Position numbers and translations under genes: made by a program | DNA from: Macrobrachium rosenbergii | Lineage: Eukaryota; Arthropoda; Malacostraca; Decapoda; Palaemonidae | Assembly (NCBI RefSeq): GCF_040412425.1 | Contig: NC_089756.1 | Span: 3,207,498 to 3,271,497, forward strand | DNA: 64,000 nt | Direction of reading: 5' to 3' | Shown here: one piece after another, positions 10,828 through 21,764 of the stretch | How positions within the stretch are numbered: position 1 is the stretch's first letter | Layout of the letters: every line of letters begins with the position of its first letter | The notes under the pieces: model-generated | What the model was told of the DNA's origin: nothing | Seen by the model: the letters and a program-made list of their open reading frames with translations, nothing else | Database searches by the model: none

Positions 10828-10897
10828 TGTTTAATTGGGTTTTCTGAAGAGAACGAGTTTTGAAATGTGGGGTGTGTTGACCGTGGAGTTTTTCAAA

Positions 10898-10921
10898 ATT
10901 TGTTTTGTTCCGTTTTTGTAG
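10898..10921 (+). promoter_or_regulatory. Candidate splice acceptor for the E1 envelope mRNA
   Basis: The T-rich run TTTGTTTTGTTCCGTTTTTG, followed by TAG, ends at 10,921, about 95 nt after the integrase stop and just before the envelope-like frame. Gypsy envelope genes are made from a spliced subgenomic RNA. The acceptor call is inference from position and composition. Confidence 0.4.
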
Positions 10922-13131
10922 GGGCCATAATTGAAGAGGATCATGATGTTTGGCTTGACGATGATAGGATTGTCATGAGCGTGGAATTTGAGGATCTTGC
11001 TTTGGTGAGGACAGAGTTGGAATGTTCTCAGAAAAGTGTTGAAACGCTAGTGAGGACATTAGAAGAGGCGAGACTGGAACGTGACATGTTGGATCCGTTA
11101 ACCCTTAAGGTAAGGGACGGGCTAAATATATATCAAGCACACACCCAGACTGGGCAAACTTTAATGTTGGCCAATTTAAGAAAAACACATCAATGGAAAG
11201 AAGATATGCAAATGCACATGGTGTAAGAAAAAATTCCAAAATTTTTTCCCTACCTTCCACAGGTAGTCGGAAGTGAATATTTACAACTCTGGGTGGGACC
11301 CCTCTTACAAGAGACTCGTAAAAATATGTTAATTTTTCCTAGTCATGCATGTTTTTTCTGATATTTTATTTTATTTTATTTTGTAAAACTATAATTACAG
11401 CTCACACAATATCATAACAGATAAGAACTAAAACCAGTAACAAGTTCTGAGTATATTTGTTGTAGAATGTTTATGAGATTTACTGAGATAGGGAGATGCA
11501 GTAACTTTATGTGAAGTATACATGTTTTTTCTATTTCTTTGCACTTTTCTTTGCAAAATTACAGTTATAGCTGACGTACTATCATAAAAGATAAGAACTA
11601 AAACCAACAGCAATCCCCGGGTATATTTATGAGCAAATAGATAAAAAGACGTCCTGGAGTGGCAAAGAGGCAGTATTGTTCCCCTCTGAGTTCAAGACAT
11701 CTCTCCCGTGCCGAGGTAATAAGTTTCCATAAGTCACTTATGGCCAACTGAAATGCTATGAACATTTTTCCCACTAAATTCATCCAAACCAAATTGGGCG
11801 TAATATTAATACTCATATGAGGATTCCTGTCCATTAAGGGTTAACAAGTTTGTTTTCAGAAGTTAGAGTTACAGTTAACAGAAATCTGGACACTATTAAA
11901 GAGACAATTATGTGGTTTCCGGACATGAAACCGAAAGGTACGAAACTTTCGTGTGGTAGAACTGGGAGACTTAAAAGGGCGGTTCCTTTAGTTGTAGAGG
12001 TGACGGCATTGGCTGTAACAGCAATTGGTGGGGTAACAATTACGAGCCTGATGAAGGTTGAGATGTCTGAAGCTGAAGTAGCCAATTAGGGGAGAGTTTT
12101 GGAAAAGTTAACGGTGAGTAACAGAGCTATGTGAGCGTTTTGATGATTTGAGGAAGACGTTCATTGTGTTACAAGTTATGGTTTGGGAGGTTCAGGGTGA
12201 CCTAGATGTGACAGCTGCTTTCGTTACACTACATGCTAGGATTTAAAATATTGAAAAAGAAACCGAATCATTGTTGGCAGAGATCAGATCTCAAGTGAAA
12301 GCAGTAATAGTGGCATCGGAAGGGCGTATTTCTAAAGATATCTTACCTTTGGGGGTGTTAGAATCAGTTTCAATGAATGGAGCTTATAAATGGGGGTCCA
12401 ATATTATTATTACTGGTAGAGATTTATATAGGTGCTATGGGATAATCAAAATGTGTTTATCAGACAGAGGGTTAATATTGGAGATACCTACCAGCACGAA
12501 GGACCCATTTCATAGTTATTTCATCTAACTTTTTCCTAGTACATTTACTAATAGTTTAGTGAAGTTACAGGAACTAGAGGTTATGTATATAATAGGAGAT
12601 AAGTCCCAGTCAGTAGCCATTGATTAGAGGGATAGTTGTGCATTAGTTCATAACAGATATATTTGTGACAGAAAGGGATTTGTCTTGAGGGATATTATTT
12701 TAGAGGGTTGTGAGTTTGAGTTGACACCCAACATGACTGTTACATAATGAGGGTTTAGACTGGCCCCCAGTAGCTATACAGTGATGCCACTGGAAACTAC
12801 TTCGGCGATGTACTGTGACAGATGCAGTTTGAAGGGGTCTCAGCTGTTTGATGGAGCGTGCAGGATAATCTCTGCTCATTTCTAGGCGATGAGTAGATGC
12901 ATCTACAGCTCGTCAGAGAGGATCTTTATGCAACATGTCCATAATTACCATGAGGCTGTGGAATTACCAGTCTTACCGGATGTTACAACATTGCCACTGT
13001 TGAACTGGATGGAGGACATAGACTATGTGGAGTGAATTAGCAGCAGTAAGTTCATCTTGCCATGCGTTCTTGGTGCGTTAATGGCAATTATGGTAATCAT
13101 GGTTGTGGCCATTATCTTAAAGCATGGGTAG
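10922..13131 (+). pseudogene. E1 envelope-like glycoprotein gene, heavily decayed
   Basis: The N-terminal frame (to 11,226) is an acidic and then helical segment (VRTELECSQKSVETLVRTLE). After an unexplained gap, frame 11,850-12,089 has RLKR at 11,967-11,978, a furin-type cleavage site, followed by a hydrophobic Ala/Val/Gly stretch (AVPLVVEVTALAVTAIGG) in the place of a fusion peptide. Frame 12,271-12,528 and later broken frames carry Cys-bearing ectodomain sequence. A 23-residue hydrophobic segment at 13,051-13,119 (FILPCVLGALMAIMVIMVV...) precedes a basic residue and a stop, like a membrane anchor. This architecture matches errantivirus Env proteins. No intact product is possible. Confidence 0.68.
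11227..11849 (+). other. Non-coding block within the E1 envelope region
   Basis: About 620 AT-rich nt separate two envelope-like frames. The block contains an imperfect direct duplication: 11,380-11,445 and 11,553-11,617 share ATAAGAACTAAAACCA and flanking sequence. It may be a small inserted element, or an intron ending at TTTGTTTTCAG (11,859). The donor phase does not fit the flanking frames, so I do not call an intron. Confidence 0.4.
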
Positions 13132-14227
13132 CTTTGCTGCTTCAAGGAGAAGCACTTGCCACAGGCACAAATGACAGTGAATCATGGAACCGCACTATAG
13201 TGACTGAATAAGTGTACTTCAGGTTGAGGGCGACCTGGAGGGTAGGTGGACTGAGCCCTATGAAATGGGAGTATGGAGATATTTAAGACAATACGGGCTC
13301 TTGCGATGTTTATCGGTTTTGCAGGTGAGAAGAATGTGACCTGGATGTCTGTTATTCAACATTTTTCATGTACATACGATTTTTTGCAATGTTTAACAAA
13401 TCTCACAGGTGGCAGTTGTGTCTTGAGGGTTTGTTAATTGAGCAATTTGAGTATGGTCACTTGTGGTCTAAATACATAGTAGAGTCACGTGGATGGGTGG
13501 AAAGTTCTGTTCATCGGTGCTCTACTTCGAAAGCTTCTAGAAGTTTGGTGGGCTTGAGCCAGATTTCTAGGTGTGCCCAGTGAAGTGTATGTTCATGAGT
13601 ACATTGTGAAAAACGCCTGGTGCAATGTGCTCTTGTGAAAAGCATTTTATTGGGTTGTGTGAAGCCATAGCTGTTGTACAAGTTTAGGGCAAGCTGGGAA
13701 TTGGAATTCCCATTTGGTGAAAGTGTGTAGAAAACTTAGGAAAATTACTAATCTTTGTGACTTTGCATTTCAGAACTGGTTGATTTGCAGTGATTAATAC
13801 TTGCCTTTATCTGATATCTTTTATTGTGCACATTATATGTTTGAACTGTGTTCTAATGGGCATTGCTTTGTCCACTGCAGAATGTTTCAATGGAACCATG
13901 ACTCAAGTGAGGTAGAACCTTAATGTGGCATGTAGCCCCTTGTGAGAATGAAACTGGGGCCGAAGTGACTATGTGTTTTTTGACAGATCACAAACAAACT
14001 TATGTAGTGGATTTTGGGTTTGCTTTGTGGAAGGTGTGAGTTAGCTCCCACATATGGTTTCTTGCAACAGTCTTATTTTGCTTTGGAATAGCTTAATTGG
14101 GATTAATTACCTAACATGCATGATTTTTTCATTTACCTGTCCTTTGTAGATTTACATAATAAATGTCTATTTTTTATATTCTGGGGTTTGAGTTACACAC
14201 ACTTAGGTTAGGAAGTTTTTCAGTTAG

Positions 14228-14300
<73 letters not shown>

Positions 14301-14407
14301 GCTGTTGGAAGAACCTTCGAACATGAGCTACCAATGATGCCAACTGTTCCCTAGGTAAGTTCTCCTGCCCTTGTATGGGGGTTGGGGGGGATAAAAGTTA
14401 TCAGATA

Positions 14408-14409
<2 letters not shown>
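13132..14409 (+). repeat. E1 3' untranslated region and 3' LTR (start undefined)
   Basis: No coding sequence is seen after the envelope stop. The end of the LTR is fixed at about 14,409 by its match to bases 1-26. Its start cannot be placed, because the matching 5' LTR lies outside the window. AATAAATG at 14,158 could be a polyadenylation signal. The region includes a (GA)n tract. Confidence 0.5.
14231..14297 (+). repeat. (GA)n microsatellite, ~67 bp
   Basis: An uninterrupted GA run within the E1 3' LTR region. Confidence 0.95.

Positions 14410-14477
<68 letters not shown>
14407..14477 (+). repeat. (CA)n/(TA)n microsatellite at the E1 end
   Basis: A short ACACAC run leads into a long uninterrupted TA run, starting within a few bases of the E1 LTR end. 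Confidence 0.95.
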
Positions 14478-14479
<2 letters not shown>

Positions 14480-15007
14480 CTACTCATCATCTTTTACCAT
14501 ACATGTAAGTTATGGTAATAACCACAATGCCTTCTCATGTAATTCTGACGTCTGAGGCAGGATCCGAACCCGCATCCAGAGCATCAGAATGAAGTCACAT
14601 GGTTTTATGTAGACTCTTTGTAGATTTCAAGAAAATGAAGTGGCTTTATTTAGATTCTTTGTAGGCGTAAGAAAATGTTTTTGCAGTTTTCCTAATTTAA
14701 CTCAGACCCAAGGACATAAGACCTCTCATAAAACTGGAGGTTATGTATTACAAAATTTTAGGAACACTGAGGCAAGGATAGAGTTCTAAGACTAAAGAGA
14801 AGAGGAACAAATGCAGCTCCTTATTTTTTGCATGTGCATCTCTTTTACATTGTGTATTTAGCTTTTGAATTTTTTTTTTATTTTATACAAAATTTTGGGC
14901 ACCTCGGTGTATATCTAGCAAGGGACAGGTACTATTATTATTATTGTTATTATACGTCGAGACGCGACGCTTTTTTTTTTGCATGATTACACTTTCTCTT
15001 AATGTCC

Positions 15008-15050
<43 letters not shown>

Positions 15051-15232
15051 GTTCCAATAATGACTTCATTTTGACAGCATAACCTTTTTTCCATCCCATA
15101 AACTTTGAGATGACTGCCAATAGGACCACCATTAATGATCCATGTTTGCTAAGAAGCATCTCATATAATACAACTAACCACTGTTTTTTATCTGTCCCAT
15201 AAATTTAGGCTGAGACTGTAATGTTTTTGCCT
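14478..15232. other. Intergenic sequence, no gene recognised
   Basis: No credible ORF is present. A (GA)n tract lies at 15,011-15,047. On the minus strand GGGTTCGGATCC (~14,561-14,572) resembles a tRNA B box and might mark a decayed tRNA-derived SINE, but I cannot find a matching A box. Confidence 0.5.
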
Positions 15233-15307
15233 GAAGAAGAAGAAGAAGAAGAAGAAGAAGAAGAAGAAGAAGAAGAAGAAGAAGAAGAAGAAGAAGAAGA
15301 AGAAGAA
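15233..15307 (+). repeat. (GAA)n microsatellite
   Basis: About 25 GAA units, bordering the 3' side of the DIRS-like element. Long Glu, Phe and Leu ORFs across it are translation artefacts. Confidence 0.95.
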
Positions 15308-15411
15308 TGGCTTGAGTCCACTCTCTGCCCGAAGGAAGAAAGGCAGGAGGAGAAGGAAGGAGAAGAAAGAGAGGCCAATCACCTCCACAGTCATTCTCAC
15401 ATCCACAACTG

Positions 15412-16684
15412 AATATCATAGGCGAGATGCAACCCTGTCCTGTTAGAGGAGCCGGGTAAGCTACGCAACTTGTTGAGCAGCCACCACAGGTCTCAAGAAA
15501 AAGTCCCCAAGGACTTGTGGGCAATGTCCCGAAGGTAGAAAGAGGTGAAAGTGGTCTGTCAAGACCTAACCCCCGCTTTCAGTACCTGAGGAACCGACAA
15601 GTTCTTCCAGAATGCGAGGGATGGACCAATACCCCTGACTTTGTGAGCTCTCGGGTGGAAGGTACTGGTGTTGTCTTAGCCAGCAGCAGAGTACACTCTC
15701 CTGATTGTCTCATGAAGCCAGAAAGAAATCGTATTCTTGGGCACTTCTTTCTTGGACAAGCCAGCGCTAATGAAGAGACATTGACACTCAGGCTGGAGAT
15801 GACGAGTCCTTTTCAGTTAGTGCCGCAGCACTCTATCAGGACAAAGTAGCATCTCTTCTGGGTCATTATCTACAATGTCCTCTAGGGAGGGGATTGTGCA
15901 GAATTTGAACCTAGCATTAAGGACTGAAGGGCTCTAAGTCTTCGCTACAAAATCTGGGATGAAATCCCCTCGAGTATTTAACATCAAAGGAAAGTCCATG
16001 CAGTTCTCCTACTCTCCTCACCGATGACAGGGCAAGCAGGAATACAGTCTTGAGGGTCCGATTCATCTAATGACTCTCATAAAGGCTCCTATGGTGCACG
16101 AGTCAGGCTCCTCAAAAAGAGTTGCATAACACGCAGAGGGCCTGAGGTTGCTGGGTGGGTAAGACCTTTCGAAGCTTCTCATCAGTAGCAAAATCTCAAA
16201 AGAGGAGGAGATGTTTACATCTTTCAATCGCAAGACTAGGCCAAGTGCAGCCCTATAGCCTTTCATTGCTGAAAAGCAGAGAAGCTTCTCTCGGTGAAGG
16301 AAGATGAGGAAGTCCGCAACCTACTGAACAGTAGCTCCAACACCAACCACAGAAGACAGCCCACTTTCCCTGGTATACCGCTGCAGAGGACTGTCTGATG
16401 TATCCAGCCATCTCCATTGCTGCGTGGCACAAAAAGCCTCTCACTCGCAAGGGATGCTGGATAACCACCAGCCGCGAAGACACAGGGACTGCACTGCCTG
16501 GTGTTACTGCTCTGCGTGGGGCTGACACAGAAGGTTGGGCCAGGGAGGAACCTCTCTTGGTGCCACAGAGAGCTGTGCTAGTAGGTTGGGATACCAAACG
16601 GCCTGCAGCCATTTGGGAGCCACCAGAATCATCCTGAGATTCAGGTTGACTAAGACTTGGCTGATCACCCTGCGAATCCGACAA
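15412..16684 (-). pseudogene. DIRS-like tyrosine recombinase
   Basis: Read downwards from 16,684, an N-terminal core-binding region (EMAGYIRQSSAAVYQGKWAV) leads to KGYRAALGLVLRLKD and a PPSNLRPSACY segment. The catalytic domain follows: LKTVFLLALSSVRRVGELHG (~15,985-16,045) supplies the first catalytic Arg. Around 15,600-15,740 come ISFWLHETIRRVYSAAG, then RAHKVRGIGPSLAFWKN with the H-x-x-R pair. TTFTSFYLRDI near 15,540 carries the nucleophilic Tyr region. Several frameshifts break it. The enzyme would integrate the circular cDNA without target duplication. Confidence 0.82.
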
Positions 16685-17094
16685 AATGGAGGGAGGGCAT
16701 AGATGTCAAGGTTGTCCCACTGGTGTTGAAAAGCATCCTTCGCAGTGGCCCATGGGTCAGGCATGACGGAACAGAAGACCAGAAGTTTTCTGTTGTGCTG
16801 GATGGCCAACAGATCTATGACTGGATGCCCCCACAGATCAAACAATGTCTCCATGATGTCCGAGTGTAGAGACCATTCCGACCCTATCACATGATTCTGG
16901 CGTCTGAGCTTGTCTGCCACTACATTCCTCTTGCCTGGAATGTATCTAGCTGACAGCTCTACCGAGTGAGCCACCGCCCACTCATGCACCTGCATCGACA
17001 ACTGGTGAAGCGGAAGGGATAAGAGACCCCCCTGCTTTTTGACATATGCCACACTGTGGTGTTGTCGCTCATCAACACCACAGTGTCCCATCAC
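16504..17094 (-). pseudogene. DIRS-like RNase H and DAM/methyltransferase-like domain
   Basis: The 196-codon frame begins with RNase H sequence: DERQHHSVAYVKKQGG, then LSARYIPGKRNVVADKLRR, where the conserved N-x-x-A-D-x-L-S motif has Lys-Leu-Arg. The second half contains DLLAIQHNRKLLVFCSVMPD, then AFQHQWDNLDIYALPPF and LVAPKW. This is the methyltransferase-like block that DIRS elements carry after RNase H. It opens directly into the recombinase region. Confidence 0.8.
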
Positions 17095-17235
17095 TCAATC
17101 CTGAAACATTTGGAGGGCCAGGAAGGCTGCCTTGAGCTCCAGGATATTGATGTAAAGGTGCACGTTGTCTTGGTTCCACACTCTCGAAGCCAGCAACTCC
17201 TCCAGGTGTGCACCCCATCCCTTGGTCGATGTATC

Positions 17236-18309
17236 TTAGAAGAGAAGCATGTCTGGAGGGGGAGTATGCAGACATACTCCTAGTAAGAGGTTCCTGTCAT
17301 CCAGCCACCAGTCTAGATCCTCTCTCACTTCCTCTGAGAGAGGAATGAGAAAGGATTGAGGGTCTCGTGACTGGGACCAGAACTCCTTCAGTCTCCACTG
17401 TATAGAACGAAGGTGAAGTCGCCCATGAGGGACCAACTTCTCCAAAGGAGACAGGTGACTGATGATGACTTGCCATTGCTGCTCCTTTCGAGACAAGAAC
17501 AGCTGTGCTGCCTTCCTGACCCTACTGGCATGAGAGTCTGAGGTGAAGGCCCTTGCTGCTACCGTATCTATCAGCATGCCCAGGTACTTTATCCTCTGCT
17601 TGAGGTTAAGATCGGACTTCTCAAGATTTACTACAATCCCTAGATCATGGCAAAACTCGAGGAGCCGATCCTTGTCCTGAAGCAACTGTGAGAGGGAGCT
17701 TGCCAGGACAAGCCAATCATAGAGATACCTCAACAGACGTATCCTGAGGGAATGGGACCAAGCTGAAACCAGGATGAACACTCGAGAATCCGAAACAGAG
17801 TGCCCTGCCCTGGAACACTGTCTCCCCGAGAATAAAGCGAAGGTAATGATGGGAGGACAGATGGATGGGTATTTGGAAATACGCATCCTTCAAGTCCACC
17901 GTAAGCATGAAGTCGTTTTCCCTAATGGAGGGGAGCATTGGAGCACGCCATCTCCATCATGAACCGAGTCTGGTGAACAAATAGGTTCAAGGGAGAGAGG
18001 TCTATGACCGGTCTCCAATCCCCCGAGGCTTTCTCTATGAGAAAGACAAGGCTACATGTAAAACCCTGGAGACTGATCTGACACGATTTCCACAATGCCC
18101 TTGCTCAGCATGGCTTGCATGTCTTGCCCGAGTGCGAGATCCTTCAGTGAACCAGGAATGTAGCTGAGGAGATGGACTGGAGAGTTGGTGAGGGGTGGCC
18201 AAGACTTGAAGGGGAGTAGATATCCCTCCTGAAGGACATCCACTACCCAGGTCTCCACTCCATATCGCTGCCATGTTGCCCAATAGCTTGACAGGCAACC
18301 CCCCACCAA
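17236..18309 (-). pseudogene. DIRS-like reverse transcriptase with lost catalytic Asp
   Basis: The N-terminus (18,052-18,309) has VVDVLQEGYLLPFKSWPPL and AMLSKGIVEIVSDQSPGFY. Motif A is MLTVDLKDAYFQIPIH in the frame 17,717-17,938, with its Asp intact. Frame 17,236-17,886 continues VLVSAWSHSLRIRLLRYL-like sequence into motif C, which reads YLYDWLVLASS instead of the DIRS-typical YLDDWL, so one of the paired aspartates is Tyr. LGIVVNLEKSDL and KYLGMLIDTVAARAF follow. Three frames are needed to read it. Confidence 0.85.
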
Positions 18310-18337
18310 TGGCAGCAGCTGGAGGGGAACACTGACC

Positions 18338-19360
18338 CTAGCATTTCCCCTTCTTCTTCCCCTTGCCCCCTTTTCCAGACTGGAAAGTGGGCTGAAAGGG
18401 GCACAACTTTGCCCCCTTTCCAGCTGAAGAAGAAGGCTGGGTGTTACTGCAGACGCCCTTCAAAGCCTGGGTCTTCTTAGGGGCCGAGGAAGTGCTAGCC
18501 TGACCCCAATGTCGGGCTGCAGTGGCATGTGAAGACCCAGAGGTCTTAGCCACTGCCTGATGGACAGGGCGGCCGCTGTCTTCAGCCCAGTGCTTGTCTA
18601 CCACAGCATCTACCAACTCTCTAGGGGAGAGAAAGGCAGAATTCAGCAACTGTCCATTCCTTAGGGAATATGCCAACTTGGGACCAGCAGACCTGATGAT
18701 CCGAGTCAGGACAGCATCCCAACTCTTCATCACTAGGTTTGCCCACAGGTTTGCCGTCTGGTGGGCAAGGTAGGTGATGGCTCTACCTCCAGACTGGCAC
18801 AGTCTCCAGAAGGTGGAGTCCTCTCCAGGGACAATAGCACCTGAGGAGGCAGCCACCTTGGATACTGTGAACGACCACAGATCCAGCCAGGAGACTGTCT
18901 GGAGGGCCATCAAGGTGGTAACCTCCAGGCTCACTGCCTCTTGCTGCAAAAGGGAGACCCCTTCCAAAACAAGGTGCTGCAGTGAGGGACCTGGGCCTAG
19001 GCGAACCAAACCCGGATCAACCTGCTTGGTTGGCAAGGAACCCTCCGAGGGCGTGTAAAATTGCTTCTGTAGAAGCAGAGGGGAAATGAGCTTGTCTGAG
19101 CGGTTTGACTGAAGCGAATTCTCCTGCCCAGAGACAAGATTATTCACCTGGTTGAGCACCCGCTTGGTAAGTGTGTACCCCACCGAAACCTTTGGTTCCT
19201 TCTTAGGGCCCCAAAAGGTTTCGAGGTGTGAAGAACGATCCACAGAAGAGGCCGTTGCCCCTTCCCCGAGATAATTGTGCTGACGAATCAGTGCAATGAT
19301 CTCTGCAAAGGTCCTCTGCATTTCGGGTGTGTCCGCATCCTGGGAAAGAAGACCTCTCAA
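18338..19360 (-). pseudogene. DIRS-like gag, C-terminal part
   Basis: An open 340-codon frame. It has a helical middle (LANLWANLVMKSWDAVLT-like) and ends in a strongly basic tail, GKGGKGKKKGKC, just upstream of the RT frame. This is the position and composition expected of the nucleic-acid-binding end of DIRS gag. I recognise no zinc knuckle. Upstream it is separated from the next gag frame by about 60 nt and a frame change. Confidence 0.65.
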
Positions 19361-19423
19361 GTCCTTCCAGGATGTGGCAGGAGGGAGAACCTCGGCAGAC
19401 TCCTTAGATCCATCCTGAGCTAC

Positions 19424-20894
19424 TCATGCATACAACTGAGTCGATCCAAGGACCGATCCAGGAACGTAGGACTTCATGGCTGAACTCTGAGGAGAGGACT
19501 CTCCAGAGTTCCTCCTGTCTGTCTCGCACCTCCCGGTAAAACCCCAGGAGGTAGAGGGGACAGGTGAGGAGGATTGGGCACTCCCACCTGTCCTGCCAAC
19601 AGAACCAGCAGGAGGGGCGGGCTGCGCGTGGTCATCAACCTGCGGTGATGATGGCCCATGGAGAGCATAGAGGTTCACATGAGCTGAACCAAGTGCTTGA
19701 ATCAGCTGGGCTGACCCAATCGCGAGAACGTGATTGGGGGCTGGGCGGGGGCTGGCTGTCCTCTTGACGTGCCTTAGTCTTTTTTGAGGCAGAAACCTCA
19801 CGAGAAGAAGACTGGACAGGGGACCTCCTCTCTGTCTCTGCAGGTGTTCAGACCCTCGGGACTGAGACACCAGGTTGGGAACCTGGCTGAGCACTGGTGG
19901 TAGTGCCAGCAGGAAGAACCATGACACCTACATGTCTCACCTCTTTCTCTCTCCCTGTGCTTGAACTGGAATGGTGAGAGGCCTCTCTGGCACTGGTTTG
20001 AGATGCTCGAGACTCCTTAAAGGCTTGAGCACTCAGAGTGATTCGACTCTGTTGGGCACCCTAAACAGCACCAGTCTTAGAAGATGACTTCTTAGGACTG
20101 GAGACGGGAGCAAAAACCAAAGTCTGTGCGCCTGCGGCTCCCAAAACACAAGGCTGGGAAGAGCCAACCAGAGATACCACTGCTTCCCCTGTGGAGGGAG
20201 GCAGTTCCTTAGAAGCCCCATGGCAGGACCTCTTTGCGGGGGGAGAGGCAACCTTCCTCTTCTTCGACTGATGAGCATTGGAAGAGGAAGGGGAGGAGGC
20301 AGCAGACAATGAAGACAAAGACGAAATTGATGAAGGTGACACCGATGACATCTTATGGGACCTCTTCCTTGACCTCCTCTTTGTCATTTTCTTTAGGATG
20401 GTGGTCAGGTCCCCCATCCAAGAGGGAGAAGCAAACATCACAGGAGCAGCTGGGGCAGCCAGGGCAACAGGGGTGGCAGGGATGGTCCGAGCTGCAGGAG
20501 CATTGGTAACAGCAGGAGCAGCAACTAGAGTGGCTGGGACAAGCAGGGTAGGTGGAGCAGCAACAGTGGCCCAGAGAGCAGAGATCACAGGAGCAGCAGG
20601 GGCAGGAACCATCATATGGGGCACAGAAGAGGTGACCATCATTGATGGTACAGCATGGGATGGCAGGGCAATAGCAAAACCTGGATGCAGAGGCCCTGCT
20701 TGCTGGGATGCAGGGACAGAAGTCACTTGATTTGGAAAATGTGTAGAGACAGTCACTGGCATGTTTGCAAACGCTGTCATCATTACTGTGGATGTTGTTG
20801 CAGCAGGACAGTGTGGGTCACCACCGGAGCACTCACCAGGACAGACAGAAGGCCCTGCTGGGTTGGAGAGCCCGAAAGCCCCAAGGAGAGCCAA
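19424..20894 (-). pseudogene. DIRS-like gag, low-complexity middle
   Basis: Two overlapping frames (20,061-20,894 and 19,424-19,927) cover this stretch. The first is Ala/Pro/Val-rich, followed by a basic KKMTKRRSRKRSHKMSS patch and a Ser-rich run, then PPAKRSCHGASKELPP. The basic Ser/Arg segment looks like a nuclear localisation signal. The second is Pro/Ser-rich. Assignment to gag rests on position between the Cys-rich N-terminus and the RT. Confidence 0.55.
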
Positions 20895-21157
20895 GCTGCT
20901 TTCAAATCTGTAACCTGCTTGCCAAGGAGATGCTCAACTACCAAACCTGAAGGAGAAAAGGAGGTTGGGTTAATGGTGGGATGCTCCTCTTGCTCCAAGG
21001 GAAAAATTTCTCCCCCGGAACAAGGAAAGGCCCCCGAAAGGAGGTCGTCCTGATCGCCCGCCCTTGCCACCCCTGTCGTTCCACGCTCAACGAAGTGAGT
21101 GAAGAAGATGAAGGAGAGTTCTCTCCCGAAGGAGAGACAGCCAGAAGGGGAAGATTG

Positions 21158-21466
21158 TTAGGAGAGAGAAGCGAGGAAGAAGGGTTGGCCACCAAGGGTG
21201 TATAACTCAGACGACGCCTTGACAGCCTTCATCTGATACTGTTTCCTCCCTTCAAATTTCACCCATTGCTTAGCTGATAAGGAGCAACACTCAGCACAAG
21301 TAGAATCTTGAGAGCAATCACGTCCCCTGCAGGAGGTACAGAGGGCGTGAGGATCCACATCAACATATGAGCAGAAATTATCCCACTTCTTGCTGCTAAC
21401 CCCAGGACACACAAGCTGAGGGAAGGTGGCCTTATGAACAGGTTTGTCAGATTTGTGGGTTTTCAT
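21158..21466 (-). pseudogene. DIRS-like gag N-terminus, cysteine-rich
   Basis: Frame from the ATG at 21,466 (MKTHKSDKPVHKATFPQLVC). An upstream in-frame start at 21,580 would add a hydrophobic leader that I think is non-coding. Paired cysteines (CTSCRGRDCSQDSTCAECC) suggest a small zinc-binding module, followed by SAKQWVKFEGRKQYQMKAVK. This is the first coding segment after the element's 5' terminus. It runs out at 21,158, before the low-complexity gag. Confidence 0.6.
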
Positions 21467-21646
21467 TGTCTTTATCGCAAACACACATATAACACAAGCA
21501 AACAACAAAGAAAGAGAGATCCCACAGGGAAAAAACAGCTCAATGACAATCAGGGCAGAGAGGGAAGAACACTTCTGCACAGCATGATGGCCAAAAGCAA
21601 ATTGGAATGTTTACATCTGGGCAGGCAGGACTCCCGCCTACCAGAC

Positions 21647-21705
21647 GGTAGTTAACTACCTAACCACCTTGTTTGAAAGTTCAACGGCCGTTTCCAGCTC
21701 CACTG
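21647..21705 (-). repeat. 5' terminal region of the DIRS-like element
   Basis: Contains the perfect 14-bp palindrome GGTAGTTAACTACC (21,647-21,660), about 180 nt upstream of the gag ATG. DIRS elements have inverted or complementary termini. I cannot find the partner at the other end, so the exact boundary is open. Confidence 0.4.
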
Positions 21706-21764
21706 TAAGTAATTCCTAATGTAAAGGACCGATGGTTTGTATATCATGTAGGAACAACCTACTT

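Larger units (their letters stand above)
1..14409 (+). mobile_element. E1: decayed Ty3/Gypsy-type LTR element with an envelope-like gene
   Basis: The domain order is zinc-knuckle gag, protease, RT, RNase H, integrase and envelope-like protein, all on the plus strand, as in Gypsy/errantivirus-like elements. The string GGGGGATAAAAGTTATCAG, followed by ATAAC, occurs at 3-26 and again at 14,386-14,409. It therefore probably marks the 3' ends of the two LTRs, and most of the 5' LTR lies outside the window. Coding is broken by many stops and frameshifts, and by insertion of element E2 at 1,407-7,668. Most of gag is missing or unrecognisable. The element is a non-functional relic. Family assignment is from domain order and motifs. 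Confidence 0.8.
15412..21705 (-). mobile_element. DIRS-like tyrosine-recombinase retrotransposon
   Basis: Read on the minus strand, the order is Cys-rich gag, long low-complexity gag, RT, RNase H, methyltransferase-like domain and tyrosine recombinase. This combination is specific to DIRS-type elements, which use recombinase instead of DDE integrase, make no target duplication, and are known in decapods. The 5' side is near 21,705, with structured terminal sequence. The 3' side is uncertain and may run down to the (GAA)n tract. Frameshifts and a mutated RT active site make it inactive. It is GC-richer than its surroundings. Confidence 0.85.

Noticed and set aside
11221..11859. Intron from GTGTAAG to TTTGTTTTCAG in the envelope-like gene
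   Set aside because: No donor position joins the two flanking frames in phase, and the gene is already frameshifted elsewhere.
14540..14600. tRNA gene or intact tRNA-derived SINE on the minus strand
   Set aside because: A B-box-like GGGTTCGGATCC is present but no A box or cloverleaf could be found.
15174..15524. Glu-rich or Leu-rich ORFs around the GAA tract
   Set aside because: Generated by (GAA)n in different frames.
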